From assembly GCA_019351975.1 (NCBI GenBank), contig JABBOG010000003.1:1-64000 (forward strand): a DNA stretch of 64,000 bases, read 5' to 3'. A program made the position numbers and the translations under genes. The notes below the pieces were generated by a model. That model made no database searches. It was not told the DNA's origin and saw only the letters and a list, made by a program, of their open reading frames with translations. Positions 48,044-57,963 of this stretch are shown here, one piece after another. This DNA comes from Acidobacteriota bacterium. Its GTDB lineage: Bacteria > Acidobacteriota > Terriglobia > Terriglobales > Acidobacteriaceae. The stretch's first letter is position 1. Each line of letters starts with the position of its first letter.

Positions 48044-51000
48044 GTGAAGAAGCCCTGCAGCGCCACCGACCCCCTCTGGTACAAAGATGCCATCATCTAC
48101 GAGATCCACGTCCGCGCCTTCGCAGACTCCAACGCCGACGGCATCGGCGACTTTCAGGGCCTCATCTCCAAGCTCGACTACCTCCAGGAGCTCGGCGTCA
48201 CCTGCCTCTGGCTCCTTCCCTTCTTCCCCTCTCCCCTCCGCGACGACGGCTACGACATCTCCAACTACACCGACGTCAATCCCTCCTACGGCACCATCGC
48301 CGACTTCCAGCAGTTCCTCGACGAAGCCCATGCCCGCAACCTCCAGGTCATGATCGAGCTCGTCATCAACCACACCTCCGACCAGCACCCCTGGTTCCAG
48401 CGCGCCCGCCTCGCCCCCAAAGGCTCGCCCGACCGCAACATGTACGTCTGGTCCGACTCCGACAAGCTCTACGACGGCGTCCGCATCATCTTCACCGACA
48501 CCGAAAAGTCCAACTGGACCTGGGACGAAGTCGCCCAGCAGTACTACTGGCACCGCTTCTTCGCCCACCAGCCCGATCTCAACTTCGACAATCCCCGCGT
48601 CATGGAGGAAGTCCTCAACGCCATGCGCTTCTGGATGGACATGGGCGTTGACGGCCTCCGCCTCGATGCCATCCCCTACCTCATCGAGCGCGACGGTACC
48701 TCCTGCGAGAACGTCCCCGAGACCCACGTCAAGATCAAGCAGATCCGCGCCGCCATCGACGCCGAGTACGAAAACCGCCTCGTCCTCGCCGAAGCCAACA
48801 TGTGGCCCGCCGACGTTCGCCCCTACTTCGGCGAAGGCGACGAGTGCAACATGGCCTTCCACTTCCCCCTCATGCCCCGCATCTACATGGCGCTGCGTCA
48901 GGAAGACCGCCTCCCCATCACCGACATCATGGCCCAGACCCCGGCCATCCCCGACAACTGCCAGTGGGGTCTCTTCCTCCGCAACCACGACGAGCTCACC
49001 CTCGAAATGGTCACCGACGACGAACGCGACTACATGAACCTCGCCTACGCCGCCGACACCCGCATGCGCATCAACGTCGGCATCCGTCGCCGCCTCGCGC
49101 CCCTGATGGACAACAACCGCCGCCGCATCGAGCTCCTCAACTCCCTTCTCCTCAGCTTCCCCGGCACCCCCATCATGTACTACGGCGACGAAATCGGCAT
49201 GGGCGACAACATCTACCTCGGCGACCGCAACGGCGTCCGCACCCCCATGCAGTGGAACTCCGACCGCAACGCCGGATTCTCCAAAGCCGTCCCCGCCAAG
49301 CTCTACTTCCCCGTCATCATGGATCCCATCTGGGGCTATCAGGCCATCAACGTCGAAGCCCAGCAGTCAGACGCTTCCTCGCTCCTCCACTGGACCCGCA
49401 ACATGATCGCCCTCCGCAAGATCTTCCAGGTCTTCGGCCGCGGCTCGCTCGAATTCCTCCATCCCGACAACCGCAAAGTCCTCGCCTACATCCGCGACTA
49501 CACCGGCGACGACGGCCACACCGAGACCATCCTCTGCGTCGCCAACCTCTCCCGCTTCGCCCAGCCCGCCCAGCTCGACCTCAGCAAGTACGCCGGCCGC
49601 CAGCCCGTCGAGATGCTCGGCTACGTCCCCTTCCCGCCCATCGACAAGACCCCTTACGCCATCACGCTCGCCCCCTACAGTTTCTTCTGGCTGGAGCTCC
49701 AACCCGCCGACAGCTCCTCCGCTCCGCTCTCCGCGCAGAGCCGCACAGCCGCCTCCGGCCCTCAGACCATCACCACCATGCTCAACGAATCCGGCCTCCA
49801 GCTCTTCAGCTCCCTGCTCCCCGACTACATCGCCAAACAACGCTGGTTCGGCGGCAAGTCCCAGACCATCCGCTCCACGCGCATCCTCTCCACCATCCCC
49901 ATCGACGACGCATCCGTCATCGCCATCGTAGAAGTCTCCTACGAACAAGCCGCTATCGATCTCTACCAGATTCCCCTCGGTATCGCCTCAAAGGACCAGG
50001 CCGCGCTCCTCCAGACCTCCGCACCCCGCTCCATCATCGCCACCATCGACCGCGACAGCCAGGAGATCGTCCTCTTCGACGCATCCGCGAGCACCACCTT
50101 TCAGTCCGCGCTCCTCCAGCGCATCATCAACGCACCCGACAGCAAAGACACCACCGCACCTCCACCCGAAGCCGCCTCCTTCAAAGCCGCATCCGCAGCC
50201 GAGCACACTATCGCCACATCCTCCGACCTCGCCGCAACGCAATCCCTCGCTCTCGACCCCAAACGCTTCGAGGACGTTCCCTCGCGCCTCAGCTCCGCCG
50301 AGCAGTCCAACACCAGCATCCTCTACGACGATCTCGGCATCCTCAAGCTCTTCCGCCATCTCACCCTCGGCGAAAATCCCGACGTCGAAATCACTCGCTT
50401 CCTCACCGAAGTCGCTCACTTCGAGCACATCCCCGCCTACCTCGGCGACCTCCACCGTCCCTCCGACGGCACCACCCTCGCCTTCCTCCAGACCTTCGCT
50501 CCCAACCAGGGCGATGGCTGGGCCTGGACCCTCACCGAGCTCTCCCGCTTCTACGACGCCGTCGCCACCTGCCCTCCGCCGTCCACCCTCGGCCATCCGC
50601 CCAGCTTCACCGCACCCGCACCCGCCGCCGCCGACATCCTCCAGCACGCCAGCGGCTACCTCGCCGCCGCCGAACTCATCGGTCAGCGCACCGCCGAGTT
50701 GCACCTCGCTCTCGCCACCCCCACCGACGACGCCGCATTCCGCGCCGAAGCCTACACCGCCGAAGCCCTTGCCTCCGACCGCCAGCGCATCACCCAGCAG
50801 GTCACCTCCGCACTCGACGCCCTCCAGCGCAGCCTTCCCACCGTTCCACCCGAAACATCCCCCCTCGCCGCCGACCTCCTCACGCAGCGCGCCTCCATCC
50901 TTGGCCGCATCCAGTCCCTCAACGGCGATTCCGCCCTCTTCGGCCAGCGCATCCGCATCCACGGCGACTACCACCTCGGCCAGCTTCTCCGCACCTCATC

Positions 51001-51481
51001 CAAAACCCAGCCCGACTTCCTCATCGTCGACTTCGAAGGCGAACCAGCGCGCTCCCTCGACGAGCGCCGCCAGAAGCAATCCCCCCTTCGCGACGTCGCC
51101 GGTATGCTCCGCAGCTTCAGCTACGCCTCCCGCTCCGCCCTCCAGTCCACATCTGCCCGCACTGCCGCCAACGCAGCCTCGCTCGACGCCTGGGCCACAG
51201 CCTGGGAAAACGCCGCCGGCAACGCCTTCCTGCGGGGCTACCGCGCCGCCGCAGCCGCCAATCCCTCACTCCTTCCCCAGCCTGCGGCCTCCCAAGCCGC
51301 CCTTCTCGCGCTCCTTGTCGAAAAAGCCTCCTACGAACTCCTGTACGAGTTAAACAATCGTCCAACCTGGCTCGTCATACCTCTTACCGGGCTGCTCGCT
51401 ATTGCCCACGCAAATACCGCAGACGAAATGCAGCTCCCATCGCGGTGGCATACTCTCTATCAGGTACCATCATCCACATAG
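48044..51481 (+). CDS. treS: Trehalose synthase-maltokinase fusion (TreS-Mak)
   Basis: 1145 residues. The first 550 form a GH13 trehalose synthase that interconverts trehalose and maltose: [18 protein letters not shown], the nucleophile Asp in [10 protein letters not shown] (near residue 208), acid Glu in VLAEANMWP (near 249), and NHDELTLEM. From about residue 585 ([20 protein letters not shown]) the rest is a maltokinase with the kinase loop [10 protein letters not shown] near 972 and [15 protein letters not shown] after it. The fusion makes maltose-1-phosphate, the substrate of GlgE. The start is GTG at 48044; an upstream TTG is also open. A low-complexity Ala/Ser linker of about 30 residues separates the domains. 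Confidence 0.95.
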   Translation: MKKPCSATDPLWYKDAIIYEIHVRAFADSNADGIGDFQGLISKLDYLQELGVTCLWLLPFFPSPLRDDGYDISNYTDVNPSYGTIADFQQFLDEAHARNLQVMIELVINHTSDQHPWFQRARLAPKGSPDRNMYVWSDSDKLYDGVRIIFTDTEKSNWTWDEVAQQYYWHRFFAHQPDLNFDNPRVMEEVLNAMRFWMDMGVDGLRLDAIPYLIERDGTSCENVPETHVKIKQIRAAIDAEYENRLVLAEANMWPADVRPYFGEGDECNMAFHFPLMPRIYMALRQEDRLPITDIMAQTPAIPDNCQWGLFLRNHDELTLEMVTDDERDYMNLAYAADTRMRINVGIRRRLAPLMDNNRRRIELLNSLLLSFPGTPIMYYGDEIGMGDNIYLGDRNGVRTPMQWNSDRNAGFSKAVPAKLYFPVIMDPIWGYQAINVEAQQSDASSLLHWTRNMIALRKIFQVFGRGSLEFLHPDNRKVLAYIRDYTGDDGHTETILCVANLSRFAQPAQLDLSKYAGRQPVEMLGYVPFPPIDKTPYAITLAPYSFFWLELQPADSSSAPLSAQSRTAASGPQTITTMLNESGLQLFSSLLPDYIAKQRWFGGKSQTIRSTRILSTIPIDDASVIAIVEVSYEQAAIDLYQIPLGIASKDQAALLQTSAPRSIIATIDRDSQEIVLFDASASTTFQSALLQRIINAPDSKDTTAPPPEAASFKAASAAEHTIATSSDLAATQSLALDPKRFEDVPSRLSSAEQSNTSILYDDLGILKLFRHLTLGENPDVEITRFLTEVAHFEHIPAYLGDLHRPSDGTTLAFLQTFAPNQGDGWAWTLTELSRFYDAVATCPPPSTLGHPPSFTAPAPAAADILQHASGYLAAAELIGQRTAELHLALATPTDDAAFRAEAYTAEALASDRQRITQQVTSALDALQRSLPTVPPETSPLAADLLTQRASILGRIQSLNGDSALFGQRIRIHGDYHLGQLLRTSSKTQPDFLIVDFEGEPARSLDERRQKQSPLRDVAGMLRSFSYASRSALQSTSARTAANAASLDAWATAWENAAGNAFLRGYRAAAAANPSLLPQPAASQAALLALLVEKASYELLYELNNRPTWLVIPLTGLLAIAHANTADEMQLPSRWHTLYQVPSST

Positions 51482-51551
51482 CTCGTACGCACGCTCGGCA
51501 TAGATCACATAAAGACTTCAAAGCGTCACCCTGATCGCAACCTCCATCGCT

Positions 51552-52784
51552 ATGGCATCCACACCCCTCACTGACGCCGCCTCGCCCGACCTCCAGCCGG
51601 TCCCTGCACCCGTGACCCATCCGGTCGCCGAGCTCGCCATCTGCCTTCCAGCCTTCTCCGCGGAAGCCCTTCCCTCCGCGCTCGAAGCCATCACCACCGC
51701 TTTTCCCGGCGAATCCGTGCTCATCGCCTCCTCTGTCCTCCCGCCCACACCCACCGACTGGCCCACCCTCGAACTCGTTCCCTATACCAGCCCGCGCTCC
51801 GACCTCAACTGGGTCCTCACCGCATCCGACTACGCCGCAGCCGCGCGTCTCGCCGCCGATCACAACACCCGCGCCGTTCTCATCCTCGGTGATCCGGAAT
51901 CCCCCCTCGACGCCCCCATGCTCCGCCGCCTCGCCGACGGCATCCGTGGCACCAGCGTTGACCTCATCCTTCCCCGCTTCTCTCTCGGCCCAACAAACGC
52001 GCTCGTCAACACCGCCCTGCTTTATCCCCTCTCCCGCGCTCTCTTCGGTGCCGACATCCGCTTCCCGCTCCCCGTCGATGCCGCCATCTCCGCCCGCATG
52101 GCGCAGCGCCTTCTTCCCTCCACCCAGCGCCTCGTCTCCCTCAACCAGGGTTCAACCATCCTCTGGCCGGTCGCCGAAGCTGCCATCGCCGGATATTCCG
52201 TACGCGAAATCTCCGCAGGCGACGCACTTCCGCCCACCCCGCCCAGCGAAGACTTCAATACCCTCTTCAGCAGCGTCGCCGGCTCACTCTTCGCCGACAT
52301 CGACGCCAAGGCCACCTTCTGGCAGCGCGCTCGCAACCTTCCCCTCCGTCCGCCCGCACCCACCGAACCCGCCCCGCTCGACCCTCTCGAAGCAACCCCC
52401 GATGTCCTCTCCATGATCGAGAGCTTCCACCTTGCACAGAACAACCTCCAGGAGATCTGGTCGCTCGTCCTTCCGCCCCAGTCCCGCCTCGCACTCAAAA
52501 AGCTCTCCCAGCTCGCGCCCGACGCCTTCACCATGGAACCCGACCTGTGGGCACGCATCGTCTACGACTTCACCCTCGCCTTCCATCTCCGCACCCTCAA
52601 CCGCAACCACCTGCTCGGAGCCATGACGCCCCTCTACCTCGCCTGGGCTGCCTCCTACCTACGCTCCGTCGCTGACCGCCCCGACCGCGCCGCGCATGCC
52701 ATCGAACGCAACGCAACCGCCTTCGAGTCCGAAAAGTCCTACATCGTCTCCCGCTGGCGATGGCCAGACCGCTTCAATCCCTAG
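51552..52784 (+). CDS. Retaining glycosyltransferase-like protein (GT-A, glucosyl- or mannosylglycerate synthase-like)
   Basis: 410 residues, cytoplasmic. No exact family is certain. VDLILPRFS near residue 138, followed by LLYPLSRALFGADIRFPLPVDAAISARMAQRLL, resembles the acceptor/substrate-binding core of GT81 or GT78 enzymes, in which a sugar nucleotide is used to make glucosyl- or mannosyl-glycerate. The metal site expected as DxD near VLILGDPESPLD reads GDPE, so it is degenerate. The C-terminal third is helical and ends in WRWPDRF. It follows the TreS-Mak gene after 70 bases and precedes a mechanosensitive-type membrane protein by 69 bases. Confidence 0.55.
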   Translation: MASTPLTDAASPDLQPVPAPVTHPVAELAICLPAFSAEALPSALEAITTAFPGESVLIASSVLPPTPTDWPTLELVPYTSPRSDLNWVLTASDYAAAARLAADHNTRAVLILGDPESPLDAPMLRRLADGIRGTSVDLILPRFSLGPTNALVNTALLYPLSRALFGADIRFPLPVDAAISARMAQRLLPSTQRLVSLNQGSTILWPVAEAAIAGYSVREISAGDALPPTPPSEDFNTLFSSVAGSLFADIDAKATFWQRARNLPLRPPAPTEPAPLDPLEATPDVLSMIESFHLAQNNLQEIWSLVLPPQSRLALKKLSQLAPDAFTMEPDLWARIVYDFTLAFHLRTLNRNHLLGAMTPLYLAWAASYLRSVADRPDRAAHAIERNATAFESEKSYIVSRWRWPDRFNP

Positions 52785-52853
52785 CCAGCCGCTGCGCCGC
52801 GCTGCACATCCGGCACCTCGCCTTACGCCGCATCGAACCTCAGGAAGGAAACC

Positions 52854-53621
52854 ATGGGACAACAAATCGAATCCGCGCTTCGCCAATCCATCCACCGCAT
52901 CGTCCTCGTCCTCGCCAGCTTTCTTCCCGGCGTCCTTGCCTTTCTCTTCGCGCTGGTCGTCTTTCTCCTCATCGGCTGGGGGCTCTCTGCCCTCGTCCGC
53001 CAAATCCTCACCGCCCTCCGCTTCGACGAACGCCTCGCCTCCCGCGAGTCTCCCGGCTCTCCCGTCCTCGTCGCCGACTGGTCCAGCTCCAACTCCCCCA
53101 CCCTCGTCGCCTCCCGCATCACCTTCTGGATCTGCGTCCTCGCCGGCGTCGCCGTCGGCATCTCCGCATTCGACGCCTCCTACTCCGTCGACTCGCAGTA
53201 CTCCATCTTCCTTCTCCCCTACTTCGCGCACCTCACCGGTGCCATCCTTATCCTCATCGCCGGCAGCCTGCTCGCCCGCTTCCTCGCCCGCTCTGTCCTC
53301 ATCGGCGCAGTCAACGCGCAACTTCAGTACGCCCGCTTCCTCTCCCTCGGCGTCAAGTGGCTCGTCCTCGTTCTCACCGCCGCCATGGCGCTTGATCACC
53401 TCAACATCGGCGGTGGCGTTGTAGAGCTCGCCTTCGGCATCCTCTTCGGCGGCATCGTCCTCACCTTGTCCCTCGCCATCGGCCTCGGCTCACGCGACCT
53501 CGTCAGCCGCTCCATCGAAAAATCCTTCGACAAAGCCACCGATCGCCCCACCCCACCCACCGAAATCAGACCCCTCACCGAGTCCGACCCACCCCCGCGC
53601 CCACGCCTTCGCCACTTCTAA
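52854..53621 (+). CDS. Membrane protein with conserved TM helices, mechanosensitive-channel related
   Basis: 255 residues with about five hydrophobic helices (near 18-45, 88-108, 118-145, 160-180 and 190-213). The pattern LNIGGGVVELAFGILFGGIVLTLSLAIGLGSRDLVSR is like the conserved TM-helix/YggB-related proteins that are related to mechanosensitive channels but lack the cytoplasmic cage. AAGGAAA stands before the ATG. It closes the MscS/TreS/glycosyltransferase cluster and could sense membrane tension or turgor. Substrate and activity are unknown. Confidence 0.7.
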   Translation: MGQQIESALRQSIHRIVLVLASFLPGVLAFLFALVVFLLIGWGLSALVRQILTALRFDERLASRESPGSPVLVADWSSSNSPTLVASRITFWICVLAGVAVGISAFDASYSVDSQYSIFLLPYFAHLTGAILILIAGSLLARFLARSVLIGAVNAQLQYARFLSLGVKWLVLVLTAAMALDHLNIGGGVVELAFGILFGGIVLTLSLAIGLGSRDLVSRSIEKSFDKATDRPTPPTEIRPLTESDPPPRPRLRHF

Positions 53622-53660
53622 ATCCAGGCGTCCGTAGCCGTTCCTATAGAACCAAAGCAC

Positions 53661-53712
53661 GTCATCTCGACCAACGCCAAACGGCTTCATCGTTTGGAGC
53701 AGCGGAGAGACC
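53661..53712. repeat. 52 bp dispersed repeat, copy 2
   Basis: Same length as the copy at 44089, with five differences by eye, among them a change (A to G) in the hairpin loop. It lies between converging genes, with a CCAAACG...CGTTTGG core. Confidence 0.85.
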
Positions 53713-53726
53713 CGCATCCGACCTGC

Positions 53727-55055
53727 CTACTCAATCAACTGCGGCTCACCAGCCATCGCATCCGTCGGCCCGCCCCGCAAATCATCGTCCTTCGTCTCCC
53801 GAATCATCAGCAGCCCCGCAATCGTCAGCACCGCCGAAGCCGACAGGTAGTACCCCACATACTGCAGTCCATACCTCGTCGCCAGCCACGTTGCAATATA
53901 CGGAGCCAGCGACGCCCCCAGGATCCCCGCCAAACTAAACGCCAGCGAGCTCCCCGTATACCGCACCGCCGTCGGAAACAGCTCTGAAACAATCGTCCCC
54001 AGCGGTCCATAGATCATCCCGATCAACGCCATCCCAAGCACCATCATCGCCATCGCCCCGCTCGCACCCGACGCAAACATCGGCCCCAGCACCAGCCCGA
54101 ACAACACAATCGCGACACACACCGCAATCATCACCGGACGCCGCCCGCGCTCCGCCAGCAGCGCCGAAACCGGTATCGTCGCAGCGAAGAACAGCACCCC
54201 CACCAGCTGGATCGTCAAAAAGCTTCCCCGGCTATAGTGCAGTACCGTCGTCCCCCACGACAGCGCAAACACCGTCATCAGATAAAACAGCACAAACGCC
54301 GCCAGGCAAACCAGAATTCCCCCCACCAGCGCCCTTGTATGCCGCCGCAGCACCGCCGTCATCGGTACAGCCACCTGCTCCGCTCCCCCCATGGCCTCAA
54401 ACGCAGGCGTCTCCGTAATCGTCAACCGTACCCATAACCCGAGCAGCACCAGCACCGCACTCAACAAAAACGGCAGCCGCCACCCAAACGCAAAAAACTG
54501 CGCATTACTCAACCATCGCGACAACACCAGGAACGTCCCGCCCGAAAGCAGAAATCCCAGCGGCGCTCCCAGCTGCGGAAACATCCCATACAGCGCGCGC
54601 CGCTTCGGCGGAGCATTCTCCACCGCCAGCAGCACAGCTCCGCCCCACTCGCCGCCCAGCCCAATCCCCTGCCCAAACCGGCACAGCGCCAGCAGCAGCG
54701 GCGCAGCCACCCCCATCGCCGCATATCCCGGCAGCACCCCAATCGCAAACGTCGACACCCCCATCGTCCCCAGCGCCGCCACCAGCGTCTTCTTCCGCCC
54801 TATCCTGTCCCCAAAGTGCCCAAACAACGCCGACCCAACCGGCCGCGCCAGAAACGCTATCCCAAACGTCGCCAGCGAAGCCAGCGTTGATGTCGTCGGG
54901 TCCGACGATGGAAAAAACATCTTCGGAAACACCAGCACCGCCGCCGTCGCATAAATGTAAAAATCGAAAAACTCGACAGTCGTTCCAATCAAGCTCGCAA
55001 ACAGCACCTGCTGCGGAGTGTTTCTGCGTCTTCCTGCTTTTTCTGTAGGCTTCAT
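53727..55055 (-). CDS. MFS transporter of the metabolite:H+ symporter (MHS) family
   Basis: 442 residues with twelve helices. The N-terminal FASLIGTTVEFFDFYIYATAAVLVFPKMFFP and the loop HFGDRIGRKKTL (motif A) near residue 77 are family signatures of MHS carriers such as ShiA, ProP and KgtP. Substrates include dicarboxylates, shikimate, proline and betaine. Transport of an osmoprotectant would suit its position, but the sequence does not tell. The ATG at 55055 is the family-like start. Confidence 0.85.
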   Translation of the reverse strand: MKPTEKAGRRRNTPQQVLFASLIGTTVEFFDFYIYATAAVLVFPKMFFPSSDPTTSTLASLATFGIAFLARPVGSALFGHFGDRIGRKKTLVAALGTMGVSTFAIGVLPGYAAMGVAAPLLLALCRFGQGIGLGGEWGGAVLLAVENAPPKRRALYGMFPQLGAPLGFLLSGGTFLVLSRWLSNAQFFAFGWRLPFLLSAVLVLLGLWVRLTITETPAFEAMGGAEQVAVPMTAVLRRHTRALVGGILVCLAAFVLFYLMTVFALSWGTTVLHYSRGSFLTIQLVGVLFFAATIPVSALLAERGRRPVMIAVCVAIVLFGLVLGPMFASGASGAMAMMVLGMALIGMIYGPLGTIVSELFPTAVRYTGSSLAFSLAGILGASLAPYIATWLATRYGLQYVGYYLSASAVLTIAGLLMIRETKDDDLRGGPTDAMAGEPQLIE

Positions 55056-55155
55056 CGCGGGTCTTCGAATTCTATTGCATCCGGCCATTCTCGCGCTCAA
55101 ACAAAACCGCCCGCAAGCTCCATAAAGCCTGCGGGCAGTCCCTCAAAACCCGCGC

Positions 55156-56406
55156 CTATCCCTGCAAAAAGTCCGGCGACACCGGATTCTCATACGCCGA
55201 GTAATCCCTCGTCACTACCGTCAAACCGCTCGGCGTCACAAAGTAATTCTTCTTGTCCTCCGCCGGATCATATCCAATCACCGTCCCGTCAGGAATATGC
55301 ACATCGCGGTCCACAATCGCGTGCCGAATCCTGCAATGCCTTCCCACATTCACATGCGAAAAAATAATGCTCGAATCCACATCCGCATAGCTGTTCACAC
55401 GCACATCATGCGACAGCACCGAGTTCCGAATCACCGAACCCGATACAATGCATCCCGCGCTCACAATCGAGTTGATGCCCATGCCCGTACGCCCCGGCTC
55501 CCCAAACACAAACTTCGCCGGCGGATACTGATACGCCCGCGATCGCATCGGCCACGCCTTGTCATACAGATTGAACGTCGGCGCAACTGCAGCTATATCC
55601 ATATTGGCCTCGTAATAGGCCTCCAGCGTACCTACATCCCGCCAATACAGCGCCCGCTGCTTGTTCTCGTCCACAAAGTTATACGCGTGGATCTTGTACC
55701 GCCCCAGCAGCTTCGGCAGAATATCGTGTCCGAAATCATGCCGCGAATTCGGGTCTTCCGCATCCTTCACCAACTCCGGCAGCAGCACATCCGTATTGAA
55801 CAGATAGATCCCCATCGAGATGTCCACCATCTCCGGATTGAATGGAGAGCGAATATCCGTCTGCTTCGGCTTCTCGACAAAGCCCACAACCTCGCCGCTC
55901 TTCGCAATCTCCACCACCCCAAAATCCGGCACCTGATCGGGTGTAATCGGCAGCGTCGCTATCGTCACATCCGCGCCCGTCTCGCAGTGGTGCTGCTTCA
56001 TCAGCGCATAGTTCATCTTGTAGATGTGGTCGCCAGACAGAATCAGCACATGCTTCGGCTCTTCGGATCCAATCGAGTAAATATTCTGAAACACCGCATC
56101 CGCCGTGCCCTGATACCAACTCTTCGACACCCGCTGCATCGGCGGCAGAATCTCGATGAACTCGCCCAGCTCGCTCGCCACCACCGCGCCCCAACCCTCG
56201 CGAATATGTCGGTTTAGCGACAGCGCCTTGTACTGCGTCAAAATATAAACCTGACGAAGCCCCGAATTAATGCAGTTCGACAGCGTGATATCGATAATGC
56301 GGTACTGCCCCGCAAACGGAACTGCGGGCTTCGCCCTGTCCCGCGTCAGCGGAAAAAGCCGCTCCCCAGCCCCACCTGCAAGCAAAACGCCAAGCGTATC
56401 TCTCAT
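55156..56406 (-). CDS. glgC: Glucose-1-phosphate adenylyltransferase GlgC
   Basis: Makes ADP-glucose from ATP and glucose-1-phosphate for glycogen and related glucans. The 416 residues include the pyrophosphorylase loop LAGGAGERLFPLTRDRAKPAVPF near residues 9-30, the WYQGTADAV substrate motif near 97, and the left-handed beta-helix at the C-terminus with IVSAGCIVSGSVIRNSVL. The residues for allosteric control were not analysed. It complements the GlgE/TreS genes 8 kb away; glgA is not in the window. Confidence 0.95.
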   Translation of the reverse strand: MRDTLGVLLAGGAGERLFPLTRDRAKPAVPFAGQYRIIDITLSNCINSGLRQVYILTQYKALSLNRHIREGWGAVVASELGEFIEILPPMQRVSKSWYQGTADAVFQNIYSIGSEEPKHVLILSGDHIYKMNYALMKQHHCETGADVTIATLPITPDQVPDFGVVEIAKSGEVVGFVEKPKQTDIRSPFNPEMVDISMGIYLFNTDVLLPELVKDAEDPNSRHDFGHDILPKLLGRYKIHAYNFVDENKQRALYWRDVGTLEAYYEANMDIAAVAPTFNLYDKAWPMRSRAYQYPPAKFVFGEPGRTGMGINSIVSAGCIVSGSVIRNSVLSHDVRVNSYADVDSSIIFSHVNVGRHCRIRHAIVDRDVHIPDGTVIGYDPAEDKKNYFVTPSGLTVVTRDYSAYENPVSPDFLQG

Positions 56407-56527
56407 CGTTCAACCCTCGATCAACTCTCAGATCTTCAATCTCATACACTCTGCTGGGATGCATATTAACGCATCCGCCGACGCCCGAGAGTATCAGCGC
56501 GGAGAATTTCCTGGCAACTCTCTCTAT

Positions 56528-56893
56528 CTACCCCTCAGGAGACTCCGGATTTCGCACATCCGACTTCGCCGGTTTTTGTTCTCCTGCATTCGCGTCCGCA
56601 GCTCCGCCAGTCTCGGTCTCTTCCGTAGTGATCCGCAAGGATTTGAGAAATGTCAGATCGTGCCGCGTAAACGGCCCATCCGACGCGTCCTCCGCATTCG
56701 TCACATCTTCTTCAGCGTCCTCAGCCTCGCTGTCCACCTGGTTCAGACCGATCGTCGCCTCCAGCATCAGCATCACGTCAAAACCCTGCTCGCGAATCTC
56801 CCGCACCACACCCGATATGTTGTCCGACTCGCTCACCGACTCGTGAATCGCCTCACCCAGCTTTTGTATTAGATCTTTGACCTGTTGATTCAA
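56528..56893 (-). CDS. Small hypothetical protein with a conserved helical head
   Basis: About 121 residues, starting from a TTG (LNQQVKDLIQKLGEAIHESV) that has GGAGG five bases before it. The first 55 residues look like a compact helical unit ending in MLMLEATIGL; the remainder is acidic and low in complexity (AEDAEEDVTNAED). No signal peptide or membrane segment. Upstream in-frame codons lack a ribosome site. Function is not recognised. Confidence 0.55.
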   Translation of the reverse strand: MNQQVKDLIQKLGEAIHESVSESDNISGVVREIREQGFDVMLMLEATIGLNQVDSEAEDAEEDVTNAEDASDGPFTRHDLTFLKSLRITTEETETGGAADANAGEQKPAKSDVRNPESPEG

Positions 56894-57106
56894 TGCCACC
56901 TCCGCGTATTGGGCGCAGACCCTGACTTGCTTCTGCGCTCCGCTAATGGAACGCCATCTCCCACGCATTGGGTATTCCGGCTAGAACAAAGGCTGGAACG
57001 GCAGCGGCGGGTATTTCCTTCGGTCTAGACTACGCCGAATCGAACCTGCAAGCCAAATCTTTCCTCAAACGCGCGGCTCCAAAGACCTCGCAGCCGCACC
57101 CCCTCC

Positions 57107-57250
57107 TTACACGACGGTATGGTGATCCGCCCAGGCCTCTTCCAACCTGTGCGCAAGATCCTCCACAGGTTCAATCCGGCGCGAGTTCCACACCAGAAAC
57201 CCCACAACGGACGCCGCCATGCCACCCACCAGCCAGATCATCTTCTTCAT
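57107..57250 (-). CDS. Tiny single-helix membrane protein
   Basis: 47 residues, MKKMIWLVGGMAASVVGFLV followed by a charged tail WNSRRIEPVEDLAHRLEEAW. One N-terminal hydrophobic helix anchors a cytoplasmic amphipathic tail. AAGGGA stands six bases before the ATG, and codon choice looks native. The tail pattern is like small membrane-anchored proteins I associate with Acidobacteriota genomes, but no family name is certain. It was seen by direct translation of the region. Confidence 0.6.
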   Translation of the reverse strand: MKKMIWLVGGMAASVVGFLVWNSRRIEPVEDLAHRLEEAWADHHTVV

Positions 57251-57349
57251 CGTCATTCCCTTCCACGCAGCGCCTCTGTCGGCGCATGCAATCAGTGTTT
57301 GGATGCACCTGCTCGAAAGAACGTTCGCCCCGCCTTCAACCGCCGACTA

Positions 57350-57391
57350 CCAAGTACACTGGACGAACTGCCAAGTACACTGGACGTATTA
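57350..57391. repeat. Two tandem copies of a 21 bp unit before a small membrane-protein gene
   Basis: CCAAGTACACTGGACGAACTG is followed by a near-identical copy that ends next to the ATG at 57391. The first copy is exact over about 16 bases and differs at its end. Confidence 0.8.
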
Positions 57392-57861
57392 TGGATAGGG
57401 TTCGTTTCGGTCGCGCACTGGGGTACGGAGCTCGCCACGCCGCACAATCGCTCAAAAAAGCTGCGGAGGCTGCAAACGCTCCCAACCCCCAACCCGCATC
57501 CGCGCGCCACTCCGCTGAACCCGTCCAGCCACTCACGCAACCCGCTCGCGTAGCGCACCGCGTCGTCCAGACACGCCGCAAGGTCGCCACCACCAAAACC
57601 CACGCCAAGACCCTCGGCCGCTCCGTCTGGTCGCCCCTCGCGCAGTTTTCCAGCGTCCTTTGGCTACAGGTTACTGGCACCTTCTTCACCCTCCTCGCTC
57701 TCTTCCTCTCCGAAGGTCTCTGGAAGAACCACGCGTCCGCTCTCCTCCCTTGGCACACCCACGCCGCCCGCATCTTCTACCTCCAACTGCTCGCATTCCT
57801 CGCCTTCACCTACTTCGCCATCAGCAACTTCGTCCGCGCCCACCTTCGCGGCCGCCGGTAA
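57391..57861 (+). CDS. Hypothetical membrane protein
   Basis: 156 residues. The first 90 are basic, rich in Ala, Pro and Gln, and look disordered. Two hydrophobic helices follow (near 90-110 and 128-147), with WKNHASALLPWHTHAAR between them. There is no family signature I know. The start ATG at 57391 follows the 21 bp repeat; upstream codons are repetitive and lack a ribosome site. Codon use is genuine, so a real gene is likely. Confidence 0.6.
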   Translation: MDRVRFGRALGYGARHAAQSLKKAAEAANAPNPQPASARHSAEPVQPLTQPARVAHRVVQTRRKVATTKTHAKTLGRSVWSPLAQFSSVLWLQVTGTFFTLLALFLSEGLWKNHASALLPWHTHAARIFYLQLLAFLAFTYFAISNFVRAHLRGRR

Positions 57862-57963
57862 TCGGCACACTCCCGTTCGCTCGAACCCTTCCCAGTTTGG
57901 TATCGTGTGAGGTGGCCGCACTGGCGATCATGCCCAATTGCGCCCAGCGAAAGACAGGCATCT

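Noticed and set aside
48802-51534. Plus-strand frame of 910 codons inside TreS-Mak
   Set aside because: Arg/Pro/His-rich reading of the +1 frame of the fusion gene; a by-product of GC content.
57862-57963. Glycine riboswitch before gcvT
   Set aside because: The conserved GGAGAG and ACCGA-type segments are not seen; the space is too short for a tandem aptamer.
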